64,000 nucleotides of DNA from Atherinomorus stipes (GCA_023101725.1 JALJCO010001078.1:372001-436000); one strand, 5' to 3'; shown: positions 1 through 11,785, numbered from the stretch's first letter. Numbers and translations are program-made. Notes: generated by a model not told the origin, from the letters alone.

Positions 1-230
1 TGTGTTGGTAGTACAGCAGCGTTGTGTCTCCGACTCTGAAGCCGGAAGCTACAAGCGCTGCCTTGACTCTCTCTCTCCCTCTCGCGGACTCGGTTCATTG
101 GAAGGATAAAAAACTGAAAAGCCGAGCCGCTTTTCCCCCTTGTCTTCTTTTAAAGAAAGGTTGTATAAGCACGTGCAGTCCGGGGAAACCCTTACACACG
201 TGCACGCGTTACTCCAGCTACCACTGATGG
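1..230. promoter_or_regulatory. CpG-richer promoter-like patch at window edge
   Basis: This patch has more CpG and GC than the AT-rich DNA that follows. It contains an ATTGG (inverted CCAAT) at 97-101, a TATA-like GATAAAAAAC just after it, and several ACGTG E-box-like cores around 170-210. It could be the promoter or 5' non-coding exon of a gene cut by the window edge, possibly the first exon of the 4.1 gene. No convincing ORF or splice donor was found, so this is weak. Confidence 0.25.
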
Positions 231-1200
231 ACAAATAGTGGCTGCTGGAGTATAGAAAGCTTTAGAATCAGTAAAATGTAGACCATTCCTTCATATATTG
301 GCCAAGAATGGGAAAAATATATGTTTTTGGATATTTGTATTTTTCAAAATGTATACATATATATACATAATGTATTCAAAGTGTATACATGTATTTGCAT
401 AGTGTTAATTTTTCTGTAAATGGTGCAACATCATTCTACAGTGAAAATTTTAGAAAATGCTGATTGCTTAAATGTTAAACTCCAAGTTTGTTTTCAGTTT
501 TTGTGCAATGCAGAATTCAAGTTTTCACATACCTCAGAAAGCTAAATAACTGTCCCGCTGATTAATAGCCTAGTTATAACTAAGTGCTCAATTGAACTGA
601 AGTGAACAAATCATTCAAATGGGGGGAAAAACTTAAGATGGGATAAAAATTAAATGTGTTGTGTCTGTGTTATTGTATCCATGTATTAATTGTTTACTCG
701 GTGTCCGCCTGTAATGAGAGCCGTGCTAGAAGTTGTTGTGTGGCCAGCAATGAAGAGGTAGTAAAATCAATTCTCCATTCACAGACAGCAATTGAGCTGC
801 ACGATTTACTTTTTCATAAATGTGACTAAGACAAAATGTATCGTTTGTGATAAATCTAAATATAAGCTACAAAAAATGATAAAATTATGTCCCATTCAGC
901 CATAATTCAAATGAATGATGCAGCTGGGTACTAAAATACTGTAGCCTATGTAGGCTGAGCTACATTGTTACGTTTTTTGATATGCACAAGGTTAAGCTAA
1001 GTGCTTGACAACAAAAAACAAGACAGAGCAAGGGGACAACGGGATTCTCTTATCTGCCTGTGTGGGATATAACATTTGTCCTAACTGTTTACATTTTATG
1101 AAGAGGATGTAAAAGCCATAAAAACCACCAGATGTGACCACTGTGCAAAGTTAATCATCCAAGAATGCTGAAGAGACACTCATAAAACGTTTGATTTGGC
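231..1200. other. AT-rich non-coding DNA
   Basis: I see no gene, RNA gene or clear repeat here. The stretch is AT-rich with stop codons in every frame. Confidence 0.5.
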
Positions 1201-1742
1201 TTAAAGGTACAGAGTGCAAAAAAAAAAAAAAAAAAAAAATCAAAGGTCAATGGCAGAAAAATGTGATATATAATTAAAGACTGTGTTTCTTTTTATGGGT
1301 AATCTCTACACTAGAATAATTGTTATGTGTTTATTTTCTTAGAATAAGGAATTTATATCTACTTGCTGGGGCGTGCACATGGAGGCGGCCATATTTGTTC
1401 CACAATTTTTACTACGGTGTCCCTGAATGGACAAAACAATGTGTGTGAAGTGAGAAAAACTACCAGCTTTGTTCAGTGGGAGTTAGAGACTGTTTGGGAT
1501 CAGTAATGCCTTAAAAGATATTAACATAGTTACTCATAGTACAGTCATAGCTACACCTGAGACCACTGGATCCACTTACAGATGAAAACATCTTTATTTT
1601 CTGGGAGAATTTTGGCCACTAACAGCTACCATACTTTCACAAAAAAGGTGGAATGTGAAGTCATTTGAAAGAAAACATCTTTTCTTTCAAATAGCCATCT
1701 TTACCACTAGATGTCAGTAATTCTTACATACTGTACCTTTAA
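1201..1742. mobile_element. TTAA-flanked MITE (non-autonomous DNA transposon)
   Basis: The ends are inverted copies beginning AGGTACAG at 1205 and ending CTGTACCT at 1738, each bordered by TTAA (1201-1204 and 1739-1742). The right end reads, on the reverse strand, like a teleost repeat I recognise (AAAGGTACAGT...ACATCTAGTGG). The TTAA duplication fits piggyBac- or Kolobok-type mobilisation. There is no transposase. An A-run lies near the left end at about 1220-1239. Confidence 0.65.
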
Positions 1743-2460
1743 AGCAAGTGTTTCTTGTAATAGGTGAAGTATAAATCTGTACAGGACCAATGAGTAAACG
1801 AGTGTTGATGAAAGAATATATCATTGGCTTCAAAAATCAAAGTTATGCTGAGTTGGTAAAGGTGCTGACTATTATCAGAACTGACACATCTCTATGACAT
1901 ATATATTCACTCTGTCCAAAACGGGTTGGCCTCCTCAAAGATTTGAGAAGGCACCAGAGCAGCCCTCCTAAAACATCACTGACACTTGATTAAATGAAAC
2001 AGAATTGTGAAACCCCACCTGGTCCTGGGTTCAAAAGTAACTGATGATGCAAGAAGGAGCTGCTTCCCTCTAATGGTCTCTCAGTATATTGCATGCTGCT
2101 AGTGAATTGCTACCATCTGAATTATCCAACCTTTACTGTGCTTTTAATAAAATACACAATGATAGTAAATACATAAATATGTGAATAATTTTGGGGGGAA
2201 AAGGCCCCAGTTATGTTTGCCGCTCCCCAAGTTTCATTTGAAGAATCATTCGCATTCATAAGAGGACTGCTATTCTTAAAGTAAAGACAAAATCGTTTTT
2301 GCTCATTTGCTTGATGGCAGCTTCAGTAAAGCTTATCTGTGATGATGCAAAAATGCTAGATGTGGTGCATTCAGGTACCTAGGCACAGCTGTCTGTCTTT
2401 GACATCAAAGGCTTATCCTTTGACATCAGCCTCTCAGTCCATGACAAAAACCCACTTTAG
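1743..2460. other. Non-coding DNA, nothing recognised
   Basis: AT-rich sequence with no ORF of note and no repeat that I recognise. Confidence 0.4.
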
Positions 2461-2471
2461 GCATCTAATCA

Positions 2472-2526
2472 TTAAATCAAATCAAATTTTATTTATAAAG
2501 CACTTTTTATACATGAAGTAGCACAA
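2472..2526. mobile_element. LINE/SINE 3'-tail-like fragment
   Basis: The repeated AATCAAATCAAAT followed by TTTATTTATAAAGCACTTT matches the form of fish L2-type retroposon 3' tails. Only this tail signature is visible and the rest of the element is unrecognised. Confidence 0.35.
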
Positions 2527-3217
2527 ATTGCAGTAGTGCAGTACTGGTCTTCCTTCAGGTTTATGAAGTGCTCAAGAAACACTTGAAGAAAATGATGCAT
2601 TGGTTGGGAAAAATGAAACCTGTCTGATGTGAGCAAAAATCTGATTTGAAATTCCCAGTGTAGGTCTTTTCAGTTGCTGGACTGATTCAAAGAATGTGAA
2701 CTGACTCAGACCTGTTACTGGCTGTGCTGGAAACAGACAACCTGGTGGATGTGCTATTAAAAGAGATATTGGTTTACAAAGATTTAGGATGCAAAACTAT
2801 CATTATCTAGATAACACATAAAATATTCAAGTTTTAGGTCTGCAGTTTCTATTGGTAACATACTCTTCTACCTGTTAAAGTCTTAAAGATAAATGTATTT
2901 TAGATTAAGCTAAAAGAAAGGGAGTCTGATACAGTATTTAAGCCACGAAAACATTGCCTCTCTGGTGACAGCCTGAGAATATAAACAAGCAATATTTCAA
3001 CTGTGTAGAGCACTTAGCTACATTTCTGTTCAAATATTTAGAGATGTGCATTTGCAAATGGAGTTCATTCCAGTCAGGTGACTTAGGACCTCCTGAATGA
3101 TTGCATTGTCAGAGAAATGTGCAATAAGTGCTTGGAAAGTATTGATTACAAATGTGCATGTGCAACTAGAGAGCAGGAAGCCATCATCAACTTGGTCTTT
3201 CTTGCAGAACCAAGCTT

Positions 3218-3769
3218 TTAAAGACCCACTCCGATCCATCTTTGAGTTACTTTAAAACCTTCTCAGTGGTCTTTAAATTATGACTGTAAAGTTTTGAGCC
3301 AAAATCACACAACATGTGCCATTTTCCAGGACTCTACTTCTGCAGAGTCCCAGCAGCTCATTAGTAAATTTCCTCTGGGTTGTGGGCAGAGTCTCACATG
3401 CTAGCTAGCTCCTCCTGCTAGCTTTTATGGACTCAAAGATAAATTGTTTGTTGTGAGTTTACGTCTGCTTTTGGGTGTTCCTTCTCAGCCTTTGATCAGA
3501 AACTTTATAAACAAGGAGGATAAAGTGATATTAAGCATTTCAAGCTTTGTGATTGGCCACTGGATTAGTGACATCAGAAACCCAGTTTGTCAAAACCCCC
3601 CCCTTAGCCTGCCTTTTAGGGCCTGCCATTAGTTCATGATGATTTGAATACTCAGAAATGCAATTTTGAGTTCAATTTTCTCAACTTACGTCCTTTACCA
3701 TAAGAAATATGTCACAAGAACATATAAACAACATGGAAAAACATGATTCTCATTGGAGTGGGTCTTTAA
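3218..3769. mobile_element. TTAA-flanked MITE, AGACCCACTCC terminal repeats
   Basis: The left end (3222) begins AGACCCACTCC, and the right end (3765) finishes with the inverted copy GAGTGGGTCT. TTAA lies at 3218-3221 and 3766-3769. The interior, about 540 bp, has no transposase; a 62-codon reading frame inside it is not credible as a gene. The TTAA duplication suggests a piggyBac- or Kolobok-type non-autonomous element. Confidence 0.7.
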
Positions 3770-3805
3770 ACTGAAATAACCTGCAATTGAATTTACCAGT
3801 TGGAA

Positions 3806-4155
3806 TGCAGCAGTGGCTCAGTTGATGGAGCAGGGCATCCAAAAACTGGGAGTTAGAATTCCCCCTCCCATCCCCTCCCCCCATCTGCCGTTGTGTCCTT
3901 GGCCAAGACACTTCACCCTCCTTGCTTCCAGTGTCGGTTGTTGGTGTATGAATATGTGTGAATCTTCGGTGGTAGTCAGAGAGGCCGTTAGCATGCATTG
4001 GCTGCCATGTCTCTGTCAGCGAGCCCCAGGGCAGCTGTGGCTACACATGTAGCTTACAGTACCACCACCATGTATGACTCAGAAGTGAATGAATAATGGA
4101 TACAATGTAAGCACTCTGAGTGCCCTCAGCTGTAACAATGTAACTCTAATCCATT
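3806..4155 (+). mobile_element. tRNA-derived SINE-like repeat
   Basis: A tRNA-like head is visible. An A-box-like TGGCTCAGTTGATGG starts at about 3814, and a B-box-like GAGTTAGAATTCCCC follows some 35 bp later. The body includes GTCCTTGGCCAAGACACTTC, a phrase typical of a widespread teleost SINE. The tail is diverged (GTAAGCACTCTGAGTGCCCT). It resembles no intact tRNA gene. Confidence 0.55.
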
Positions 4156-5172
4156 ATCATTATTACCAATCACCAAAAAAGATGGATCTTAGGTGTTCGC
4201 ACATACTTTGCCAAGAGCAAAAGAACATGGTGGAACCAGACCACTAAAAGAGCACACTGAGGTCCGAGCAAGTCCCAAAGAAACGAACTTCTGCACTTCT
4301 TCACTTCATGTCTCAAAATGCAAAACTTGAACTTATTTCTGGAAACTAAACAGGGAACCTAAATAGATGCATCTAATTTTATGCATGCATGCAGATTTGC
4401 ATCTGTAAAACACCTGTTCATACTCTGAAGTGTATGCAGTCATGCAATTACTCATTCTGAAAGATGACAGTGAGCGTTTTCTGGGACAGTGGGTAAATCA
4501 AAATGTTGTTAACTTGGATCTCATCGTTCATATTGTACAGTGACAGTTAATTGACAGTAAAAGAATCTGAAATCAAACTTGCTGAAAAAGTGAGCACAAA
4601 TGGTTTGAGATGTCTTGGATAGCACATGTCATTTCTATTAAGTGTGGCAGGTTGTAAAGTATAACTTCTCCTGAGCCCAGTAATCAACATTTTCATCATG
4701 CTGACTGATTAATAAATTTATAGATGGTCTTGGAAGTTCAGTCCTGCAGTCATGTTGGCTGTAGCTGCATAACCAGTGATAGGCTTCAGCTCCCTCTTGT
4801 GTTCAAAAGATGACCTTGGTCCCAGTTCTTTCAATCATCTTTGCAACGGCTGGTCAATTAAATGTCTGATGTGTGTTATGATGTCTGTCACATGTAGCAA
4901 GAACCTTATGTGATAGAGTTGCAAAATAAGATGGTTATACTATGGGGTATGTAACTCAGTGGAACAACATGAAGATGAGTACACCAGGTCACGCTGCATG
5001 TTTTTTAGGCAGGGTCAGATCTATTGACCTACTTCCAGTTAATAAACTCACTCTGGAAGATGTACTCTGATCTTGAGAAACACCTGCAGAAGTTTCTGTC
5101 TGACATTTACAGATAACGGTGTAAAGACAGAACACCCTATAGCACAGAAATCATGTTTCATTTTCATAATGT

Positions 5173-5760
5173 ACACTAGTCAAAAGTTTGGGCGCACTTT
5201 CCCATTACTGTAAATCCAATGTATTCAAACAAATGTGTCATACAACTGTAGAATTTGACAGAGTATCTTGACACGTGTTGTGTGAAGACACAGGCAAGAA
5301 AAAAGATTCTGAGCCTTGCTGCTACTCTGTTTTAAGTGATCACCCCCCAACATACCCAAATAGACAAAAAAAAGAAGTAATATTTGCCCGACAAATTCTC
5401 ATGAAATAAAACAAACAGACAGCACTTTATGGATAATGTCTATACCTAACATTTATATAGAAAGCTTCCCTCATAAGCTTCCATTTGAGCCCCAAATGAC
5501 CTTTTACTAGCTACAGGTTTGCATTGTTTGGAGCCACTCTTTTTTTCTTTTTTTTTTTTCTTTGCCTTTTGTGGATGTTGAGGGTGATAACTTAAAATAG
5601 AGTTGCAGCAGGCTCAGAATATGTTTTCCTGCCTCCCCTTATGCATCCAGATACTCTCTGTCAAATTCTATGACTGTTTATGCAATTGTAGTATCTAAAT
5701 ATTTGGCTTCATATGATTTTGTCCAAGATATCATTTCTGGTGTCAAACCTTTTTGCTGTG
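5173..5760. mobile_element. Fold-back element with diverged inverted arms
   Basis: The left part (about 5175-5390) and the right part (about 5530-5760) are inverted copies. Matching blocks include AGAATTTGACAGAGTATCT, ATTCTGAGCCT and TTTTAAGTGATCACC against their diverged reverse complements. The outer end reads CAAAAGTTTGGGC, a Tc1/mariner-like fish repeat terminus. The arms have diverged and there is no coding capacity. Confidence 0.55.
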
Positions 5761-5947
5761 TGTGTGTTTCTTTTGCTTGGCCTTCAACTGTCTGTATTTA
5801 ACAACATCATCATCATCAGTTAAGTCCATCACAGATTTAGATGTGTAGTCATTACAGCACACATGGAGCAGAGATAACATCTACAGTAGGTCAACCAACT
5901 TGTCTCAGATATTTAACAAAAATCAAATCTGGGTGCTTATCATCATT

Positions 5948-5954
5948 TATATAC

Positions 5955-6003
<49 letters not shown>
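5948..6003. repeat. (AT)n microsatellite
   Basis: A long run of alternating A and T interrupted by two CAT units. Reading frames across it give poly-Tyr/Ile artefacts. Confidence 0.9.
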
Positions 6004-6007
<4 letters not shown>

Positions 6008-7261
6008 AAACATATTTCATGTTTAATTACTATGGGTTGGTCAGACTGGGCTATAGCAGCAGTAAAATTACAAGAATCAAAAGCTCCTCCTAAATTTTTT
6101 AGTTTCACCAACTCCAACTTCACCATCCGTGACTCCACAGACCATAAAGAGACCCTGTTCTCCACATCAAGACAGCCACTGAAAATAACTGAGAGGAAGT
6201 TGGAGGCATGTGTTTGTCCTTACAGCTGAGAAAAATGTTTTGTTCCAGAATTAAACAAGGCAAGCTTCGGTAACTTTTTCTTTCTGTGATCGTAGAATGT
6301 AAGAAATTTGTCATCTCCACCTCCGGGAACGTTTGCAGCTAATGTTGCCAGAACCTTCAGCAAACATTCCAAGAACATTCCCTTGTTAGGTAGGGCATGA
6401 CCACTTAGTCAAATATGCCAACAAACACTACTCAATTTATATTTAGACCACATTTTAATTAAATATTTTGGAGAGAAGCAAACTAAATCAGATGGGAAAA
6501 AAACCCTCCAATTTGTTCAACTAACTGCAGGACTTTCTTCTTATGAACCTTTATCCCATCTGCTTTTCTATATGAATAGTTAGATAATCTTACAATTTGA
6601 AGTGGATTTCTGAAACCAAACTTATGCACCCCAGCTTGATGTATTTGTAATATACATTAGGTGGGTTTTCCTTTCCCACAGTCTTAAATCGTAGCAAGAT
6701 CATAACTCAAACAAAACTACCCTAAGCGATGCAGTTGTTTCTCCCGCTCCTGAAACAACAGCCCAGTATTTGTCTAAGAGGCTTTACCAATCAATCTGGG
6801 TACAAATGGCATAAGTTAATATAAGGATTAACACACAAGATTTTATAATTCATTCAGCTCAAAACCAAGTGATCGCATTACACATTAGTAAAGTTTTCAA
6901 AGGAACAAAGTGCTCAGCTGGCAAGCTGTTCAAAAACAAGCACAAGTCTAATGAATGGATGTCAGCGGTGCAGTTACACAGCTCTGTGTGTGTATATATC
7001 TAAATGCATTAACAAATCTGTTTCAATGTCAAATACTGTTTATGATTTTAGTGGATAGTTTGTGACATTTGCAATTAAGAATGAAATCATTTTTTAGCCT
7101 TGACTTTTGGTGTTTTCAATCAAGCTTTCAAACTCTGATTTAGGTTCTTGGGGCGCTGTTGTAATGTTTTAACTAGTTCTGTAGAAACCTGTAGAAAAAG
7201 TCCAGACTTCGTTTGGAAGGCCTTGCAAAACATACAGCGCTTTTAGCAAAAAAAAGAAGAA

Positions 7262-7263
7262 AA

Positions 7264-7303
<40 letters not shown>

Positions 7304-7307
7304 AAAA
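7262..7307. repeat. (GAAA)n microsatellite
   Basis: A tandem GAAA tract directly after an A-rich stretch. Confidence 0.9.
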
Positions 7308-7941
7308 GGCATTCTGTGCCAAATGTAAATAAAAACAGCGCAACTAATCCCATTAGGAAATTAATCCAGTAATCCAGAAATTCAAACCATTTACTTCAAA
7401 CATTTCCCTGAAAATAGTGGAAAGACGGTAGATATATTAATAAAACCAAGGAATTTTAATTTTTTTCTTTTGTTATATTTTTCATTGCAAACCACAGCAC
7501 AGTTTCCCACGTTTCCACTTAAAGCTGGAAACCAAATGTTTGAAAACTGGAAAACAGTTTCCCATTTTGGAAATATTTTTAATATTATACTTTACAGTAA
7601 AATATGATTAATTAATAAAAAGCATTATATATTTATGTAGAAGTAAAATACTGTATGTGAGGAAAATGTGGCTCTTTTATTTTTTGAATCAATGCATGTA
7701 TAAAAGGGTTAAATGAGTTCATTTCAAAGAGCTGGCTTTTCTCCAAGCATGCTGGTGTGGCTCCAGGCGTCACAAAAACTGTTCAGTTTAGTTGTTTAAT
7801 CCACTTGTTTTCTTTATACTGGACTTTTTTCTTCATCATAGTTAATTTTGTTGTGTTTATTTTCACTCTACAAATTTCATTTGCCTTTGTCTCACCCCCT
7901 GAAATCCAGTTGGTTCTTCAACAAGCTCTATAACTCCAGGC

Positions 7942-7948
7942 TCTTCCT
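7942..7948. repeat. Left 7-bp flanking direct repeat (candidate target duplication)
   Basis: TCTTCCT lies immediately outside the left arm of the large inverted repeat. The same 7 bp abuts the right arm at 13713-13719. This is the footprint expected of transposon insertion. Confidence 0.6.
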
Positions 7949-9667
7949 CAACCCAGTCTCATTCCAAAACGTGACAGTCCTACGTTGGTCCACACCACAA
8001 TACGTACTTATTTTACAATTTTACCTCAAAATACGTAGACTTACTACATTTGATTTTCCCATTCATTTTTGTAGGTCACGTGACTGTGGAGTTTCTCACA
8101 AGGAAACATGGCGGCTATCCCTTCAATTTTGGGTGGAAATTGTCATATTTTGAAATAGATTGCGACTCTACCATTGTTTTGATCACTTTTCTAGCGAGAA
8201 ATATACCCTTTATTTTCACATTATTCATTCATTTTATGTATACAATCCATAGTTTTTTTCGTTTCGACGGACATTTTGTCCGCTCTCTCATCAAATATGT
8301 AGAAATACTACGTTTTTTTTCTCTTTTTCACTTCGGTGGTTGCAACGCTTTTAATATGCTAGAATAAGCCGGTGTTCTTGTAATCAGGCCTAAACACAAC
8401 TCGATCTCACAGAAGTACGTGAAATATGCGGATTATAATGATGTTTCAACACTTATTTCTGGTCCAGGCACGTCGGAAATTAGATCAATATAGTCAAGAG
8501 CGGAGCCGGTTGTCTACACAACCTTCCTGTTTCTGGAACAAATAAAAGCACAAATTACGTTTTTGTGACTACTGAAATCACGTTTTTTTTTTTTTTTTTT
8601 TGGTAACATCTCCATTGTTATTTCACCAGTCAAATTGCGGTAGACTATTAAAGTTTTGATATTCTGTTATCTTGTGTGCGTGTGTTCGCCATCCAGAAGT
8701 AAACAGTGGCGCACATCCCTAACTGGGTGCTGGTTAAAGTGGAACATAAGATAAAGAGCAGAAACATAAACACCAGAAATAGCTCCCAAAGAGTTTTTAA
8801 AAGGTGACGTTACGTTTTGGGAGTGCGAATATGTTTATTTTAATTTGCTATCCACACGTCACACGGAATCCCGGAAGTGACGTAGATGGGAGCGCAACGT
8901 CATTCCCGTTTCCAGGCCTATTTCCACATCATAATCAGCAAGACATTTTATGGCACATTGGGTTTTCCATGAAAGTCTTCTTCAGCCTCCCCTGGAAGTC
9001 TTTTTGTTTTCTTTTATAAGGATAAAAAGCATTTTTATTGCCATCGCACGTATCCAATCAGCGCGTCTGACGGCTTCTCTGTCCTCTTCTCATTGGCTGC
9101 GGTGACGCGGAAGTAGTGGCGGAACGTTTGTCCAGAAAGTCATAAATAAACCGATATATTTACTTTTTCTCAGCACTGATCATTTAGTTGTTGCCATTGA
9201 TAATTGGACTGTACAATATGCTTGGAATATGAAGTCAGAATAGTATTTTAAGATTCGATATGTGGCTGCAAAGCAAGAAATGCTCACACACTCCCACGTT
9301 CCGCCGTAGAATGGGGTGCATTCCATTCCAACGTGAGCCCAACCGCCGTCGTCTGGTGGCATTTGGGGTTTTATAGGCCCTGATTCTGTCTATTTTCACG
9401 TCTATTTCAGGAATATGAAGGAGATTTTGTATGTGTGTAGATCAAATTTTCAACTTCTTCTATAAAAAGTTATCAACATAAGGTTATACTGGTCTTTCTA
9501 GACTGAATCCCACATTAAATCCTGCTTTATTTGGGCCTAACTGGACATAATGCATTGCATTAAAACCTTAAAACCCCAGTGGTGCATTATTTATTTATTT
9601 ATTCACAAACAAAAACTGAAAGTGTGTTCTGTCCAGTTTTAAAACTTCATGCTATTGTCTTGTGTTG
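7949..9667 (+). repeat. Left arm of large inverted repeat
   Basis: 1719 bp, the reverse complement of 11992-13712. By eye I found no substitutions in the stretches compared. The two-base length difference is explained by two homopolymer changes: T8 against A9 at the run near 8313, and T5 against A6 near 9002. The arm carries a GTCACGTGAC E-box (8075-8084), a YY1-like ACATGGCGGC (about 8106), a CCGGAAGTGACGTA ETS/CRE composite (8871-8884) and CCAAT boxes (9054-9058 and, inverted, 9092-9096). Short frames of up to 105 codons match nothing I recognise. Confidence 0.9.
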
Positions 9668-9884
9668 CTTTCATTTTTAAATAAAGTTAAATTAAAAAAT
9701 ACTTTTTATTAATGAATTATTAAAATTTTTTTCAAAGGGAAATTCAGTATTGAAGTGCTTTTTCTTTTGTTCAATCATAAAAACAATGATGACAATAATA
9801 ATTATTTGAAAGTTTTGTTATGGAGGGTGATGGCTGCTGGCATGAATGATCTGTACTTCTCCGTCTTGCAGCGGACCTGAAGAA

Positions 9885-9956
9885 GCCTAGCCTGGTTGGT
9901 GTACCAGGCTAGGCTTGGTACACCAACCGTGTATCATGACTAACACCATGATACAC
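9885..9956. other. Cluster of three perfect hairpins, two mutually exclusive
   Basis: Stem 1 pairs 9885-9895 with 9904-9914 (11 bp). Stem 2 pairs 9894-9905 with 9917-9928 (12 bp) and shares bases with stem 1, so the two cannot form together. Stem 3 pairs 9929-9938 with 9947-9956 (10 bp, 8-base loop). A short telomere-like tract, about TAGGGTTAGGGTTAGGGG, follows at about 9964-9981. Confidence 0.75.
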
Positions 9957-9981
9957 AGCTAGTCTAGGGTTAGGGTTAGGG

Positions 9982-10790
9982 GTCTGACTTGTCATGGGTC
10001 TCATACATGTGTTCCCACCGTGGCTCAAGGTGGCAACAAAAGAGGAGTCCACACAATGAGAGTTGTAATAATCAAATTAAGTTTATCATAAATTATGAGA
10101 ACTAAAATGGGGTGTGGAAATGTAGAGTATTAGTGGTGAAGTGCCATGCATGGTTGAGTGACAGTGTGTGTGCTATGTTGTACAAAGATGCAAAGAAACA
10201 TACCTAAACAGAAAAGGTTACCATATGGAGGTGAAATTGGCTACCCAGCGAGAGAGAGCTTGAAAGAGCGACTGGCCTCTAGCCTCTAACCCTCTAGTCC
10301 TCTAGCCCGAGAGACTTGCACAGGCTGCCATTTATCAGCTTGGCCACTCCCAGCTCCACAGGTGCAGCACATTAAAAATAAACTCACCTCAAAACAGAAA
10401 CAAGTAAACATGATGGTGGGCCATCACACATGGTACTGGTCAGGATGTTGTGTCAGGCTGGAAGAAGCCTCCCACTGAACACACTGTTGTTTCTTTACTG
10501 TGTGTGTAGAGGTTGAGAAGAATCCTCCATCATCCTCAGTGTGTGCATCATTCTATTTTGGAAAATCAGCTCCAGCACACATCTAAATGAATTCATACAA
10601 GTGTCTTTCAACTCTGCAGAAGCCTGGTAACAAGCCATGTAATACAGACGTGTTGGAGAAGGGATGGAGAAGAAATGAAAAATTGCAGGATTGTCACTCT
10701 CAATGACTGGACTTTGCCACACCTATCCTTATGGATCATATAACTTTAAAAGGTTAATCAAGGGCCTTCATCTGCCGTCTTTTGGATGGA
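9982..10790. other. Spacer of the large inverted repeat, unidentified repeats
   Basis: No gene. The stretch at about 10570-10660 resembles, in reverse, the interior of the hAT MITE described at 55420-55642 (shared CTGCAGA, GGTAACAAGC and TTGGAGAAGGGATG phrases). The rest is unidentified. Confidence 0.35.
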
Positions 10791-10794
10791 TGTA

Positions 10795-10834
10795 TGAGAA
10801 GGTGTGTCCAAACTTTTGGCCTGTACTGTATTTT
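10795..10834. mobile_element. Tc1/mariner-type repeat terminus
   Basis: GAAGGTGTGTCCAAACTTTT followed by GGCCTGTACTGTA is one end of a very common teleost Tc1/mariner-like repeat. Only one end is recognised here. Confidence 0.45.
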
Positions 10835-10971
10835 TCTGGAGTGGCGGCTGGGGTCCGGGCCCTGAGGTTGCTGCTTGGGTCTTGGGACCCTGTGATAGAT
10901 AGGATTTAAAATAATACTTTTCTATCTTAGATCAAAAGCTTTATAAAGCTGAGCTAGTGATCACAGTACTT

Positions 10972-11785
10972 CTAAGGCAAGGCAAGGCAAGTTTATTTGT
11001 ATAGCACATTTCATGTACAGAACAATTCAAAGTGCTTTACATAAAACATTATAAGCAAAAGGGAGAGAAAAAAACAATTAAAAGCATGATTCAAAATTAA
11101 AAGCATTTAAGATTAAAAAGAGAGAATACAGAGACGTGCGGATTTTAACTTTTGAATAAAATCTACGTAAATGCAGCTGAGAACAGGTGGGTCTTCAGCC
11201 TGGATTTAAATAAACTAAGTGTTTCAGCTGATCTGAGACTTTCTGGGAGTTTGTTCCAGACATGTGGAGCATAGAAGCTGAACGCAGCTTCTCCATGTCT
11301 GGTTCTGACTCTGGGAACTGATAAAAGGCCGGATCCAGATGACCTGAGGGGTCTTGTAGGTTCATACTGGGTCAAGAGGTCACTGATGTATTTTGGGCCT
11401 AAACCATTCAGAGCTTTATAGACCAGCAGCAGAACTTTAAAGTCTATTCTCTGATGGACCGGCAGCCAGTGTAAAGACCTGAGAACTGGACTGATGTGGT
11501 CCACTTTTCTGGTCTTGGTGAGAACTCGGGCAGCAGAGTTCTGAATGAGCTGCAGCTGTTTAACTGATTTTTTAGGTAGACCAGTAAAGACGCTGTTACA
11601 GTAGTCAAGCCGACTGAAGATGAATGCATGGACTAGTTTTTCCAGATTTTCCTGAGACATCAGCCTGATTGGTGGTTTTTATGTGGATGGACTGAAGTTC
11701 TGTGACAACCTGCTGTCGTTTCTCTTTGGCTCCAAAAACAATCACCTCAGTTTTGTTTTTGTTCAGCTGAAGAAAGTTCTTCTAA
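10972..11785 (-). mobile_element. L2/Maui-type LINE 3' fragment
   Basis: On the minus strand a broken reverse-transcriptase C-terminal region is readable. A short upstream piece (about 11690-11785) encodes LNKNKTEVIVFG, then an internal deletion or frameshift leads into the 165-codon frame at 11163-11660. That frame carries SRLDYCNSVFTGLP, the AARVLTKTRK motif and SLHWLPVHQRIDFK. The element ends in the classic teleost L2 tail (TGTGCTATACAAATAAACTTG and repeated CCTTG units at 10972-11040). It is truncated at the 5' end, so it is inactive. Confidence 0.85.
11163..11660 (-). pseudogene. Reverse transcriptase C-terminal fragment (L2-type LINE)
   Basis: This 165-codon open frame corresponds to the region after the catalytic domain in L2-clade LINE polymerases. 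Recognisable blocks are SRLDYCN near residue 17, ARVLTKTRK near 44, LHWLPVHQRIDFKVLLLVYK near 62 and the terminal SLFKSRLKTHLF. The catalytic palm and the endonuclease are absent. The first ATG is just the first Met after the truncation, not a natural start. It lies within the spacer of the large inverted repeat. Confidence 0.85.

Noticed and set aside
3814..3890. tRNA gene
   Set aside because: A- and B-box-like sequences are present but the cloverleaf is not intact and the body is SINE-like.
5900..6229. 109-codon frame with Ile/Tyr repeats
   Set aside because: Produced by the AT microsatellite.
8050..8367. 105-codon frame in the left arm
   Set aside because: Low-complexity Phe/Ile-rich translation of T-rich DNA; its mirror copy differs at the end because of a homopolymer change.
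9180..9362. 60-codon frame repeated identically in both inverted-repeat arms (also 12297-12479)
   Set aside because: Its identity follows from the arm identity and is not evidence of selection. No recognisable domain.
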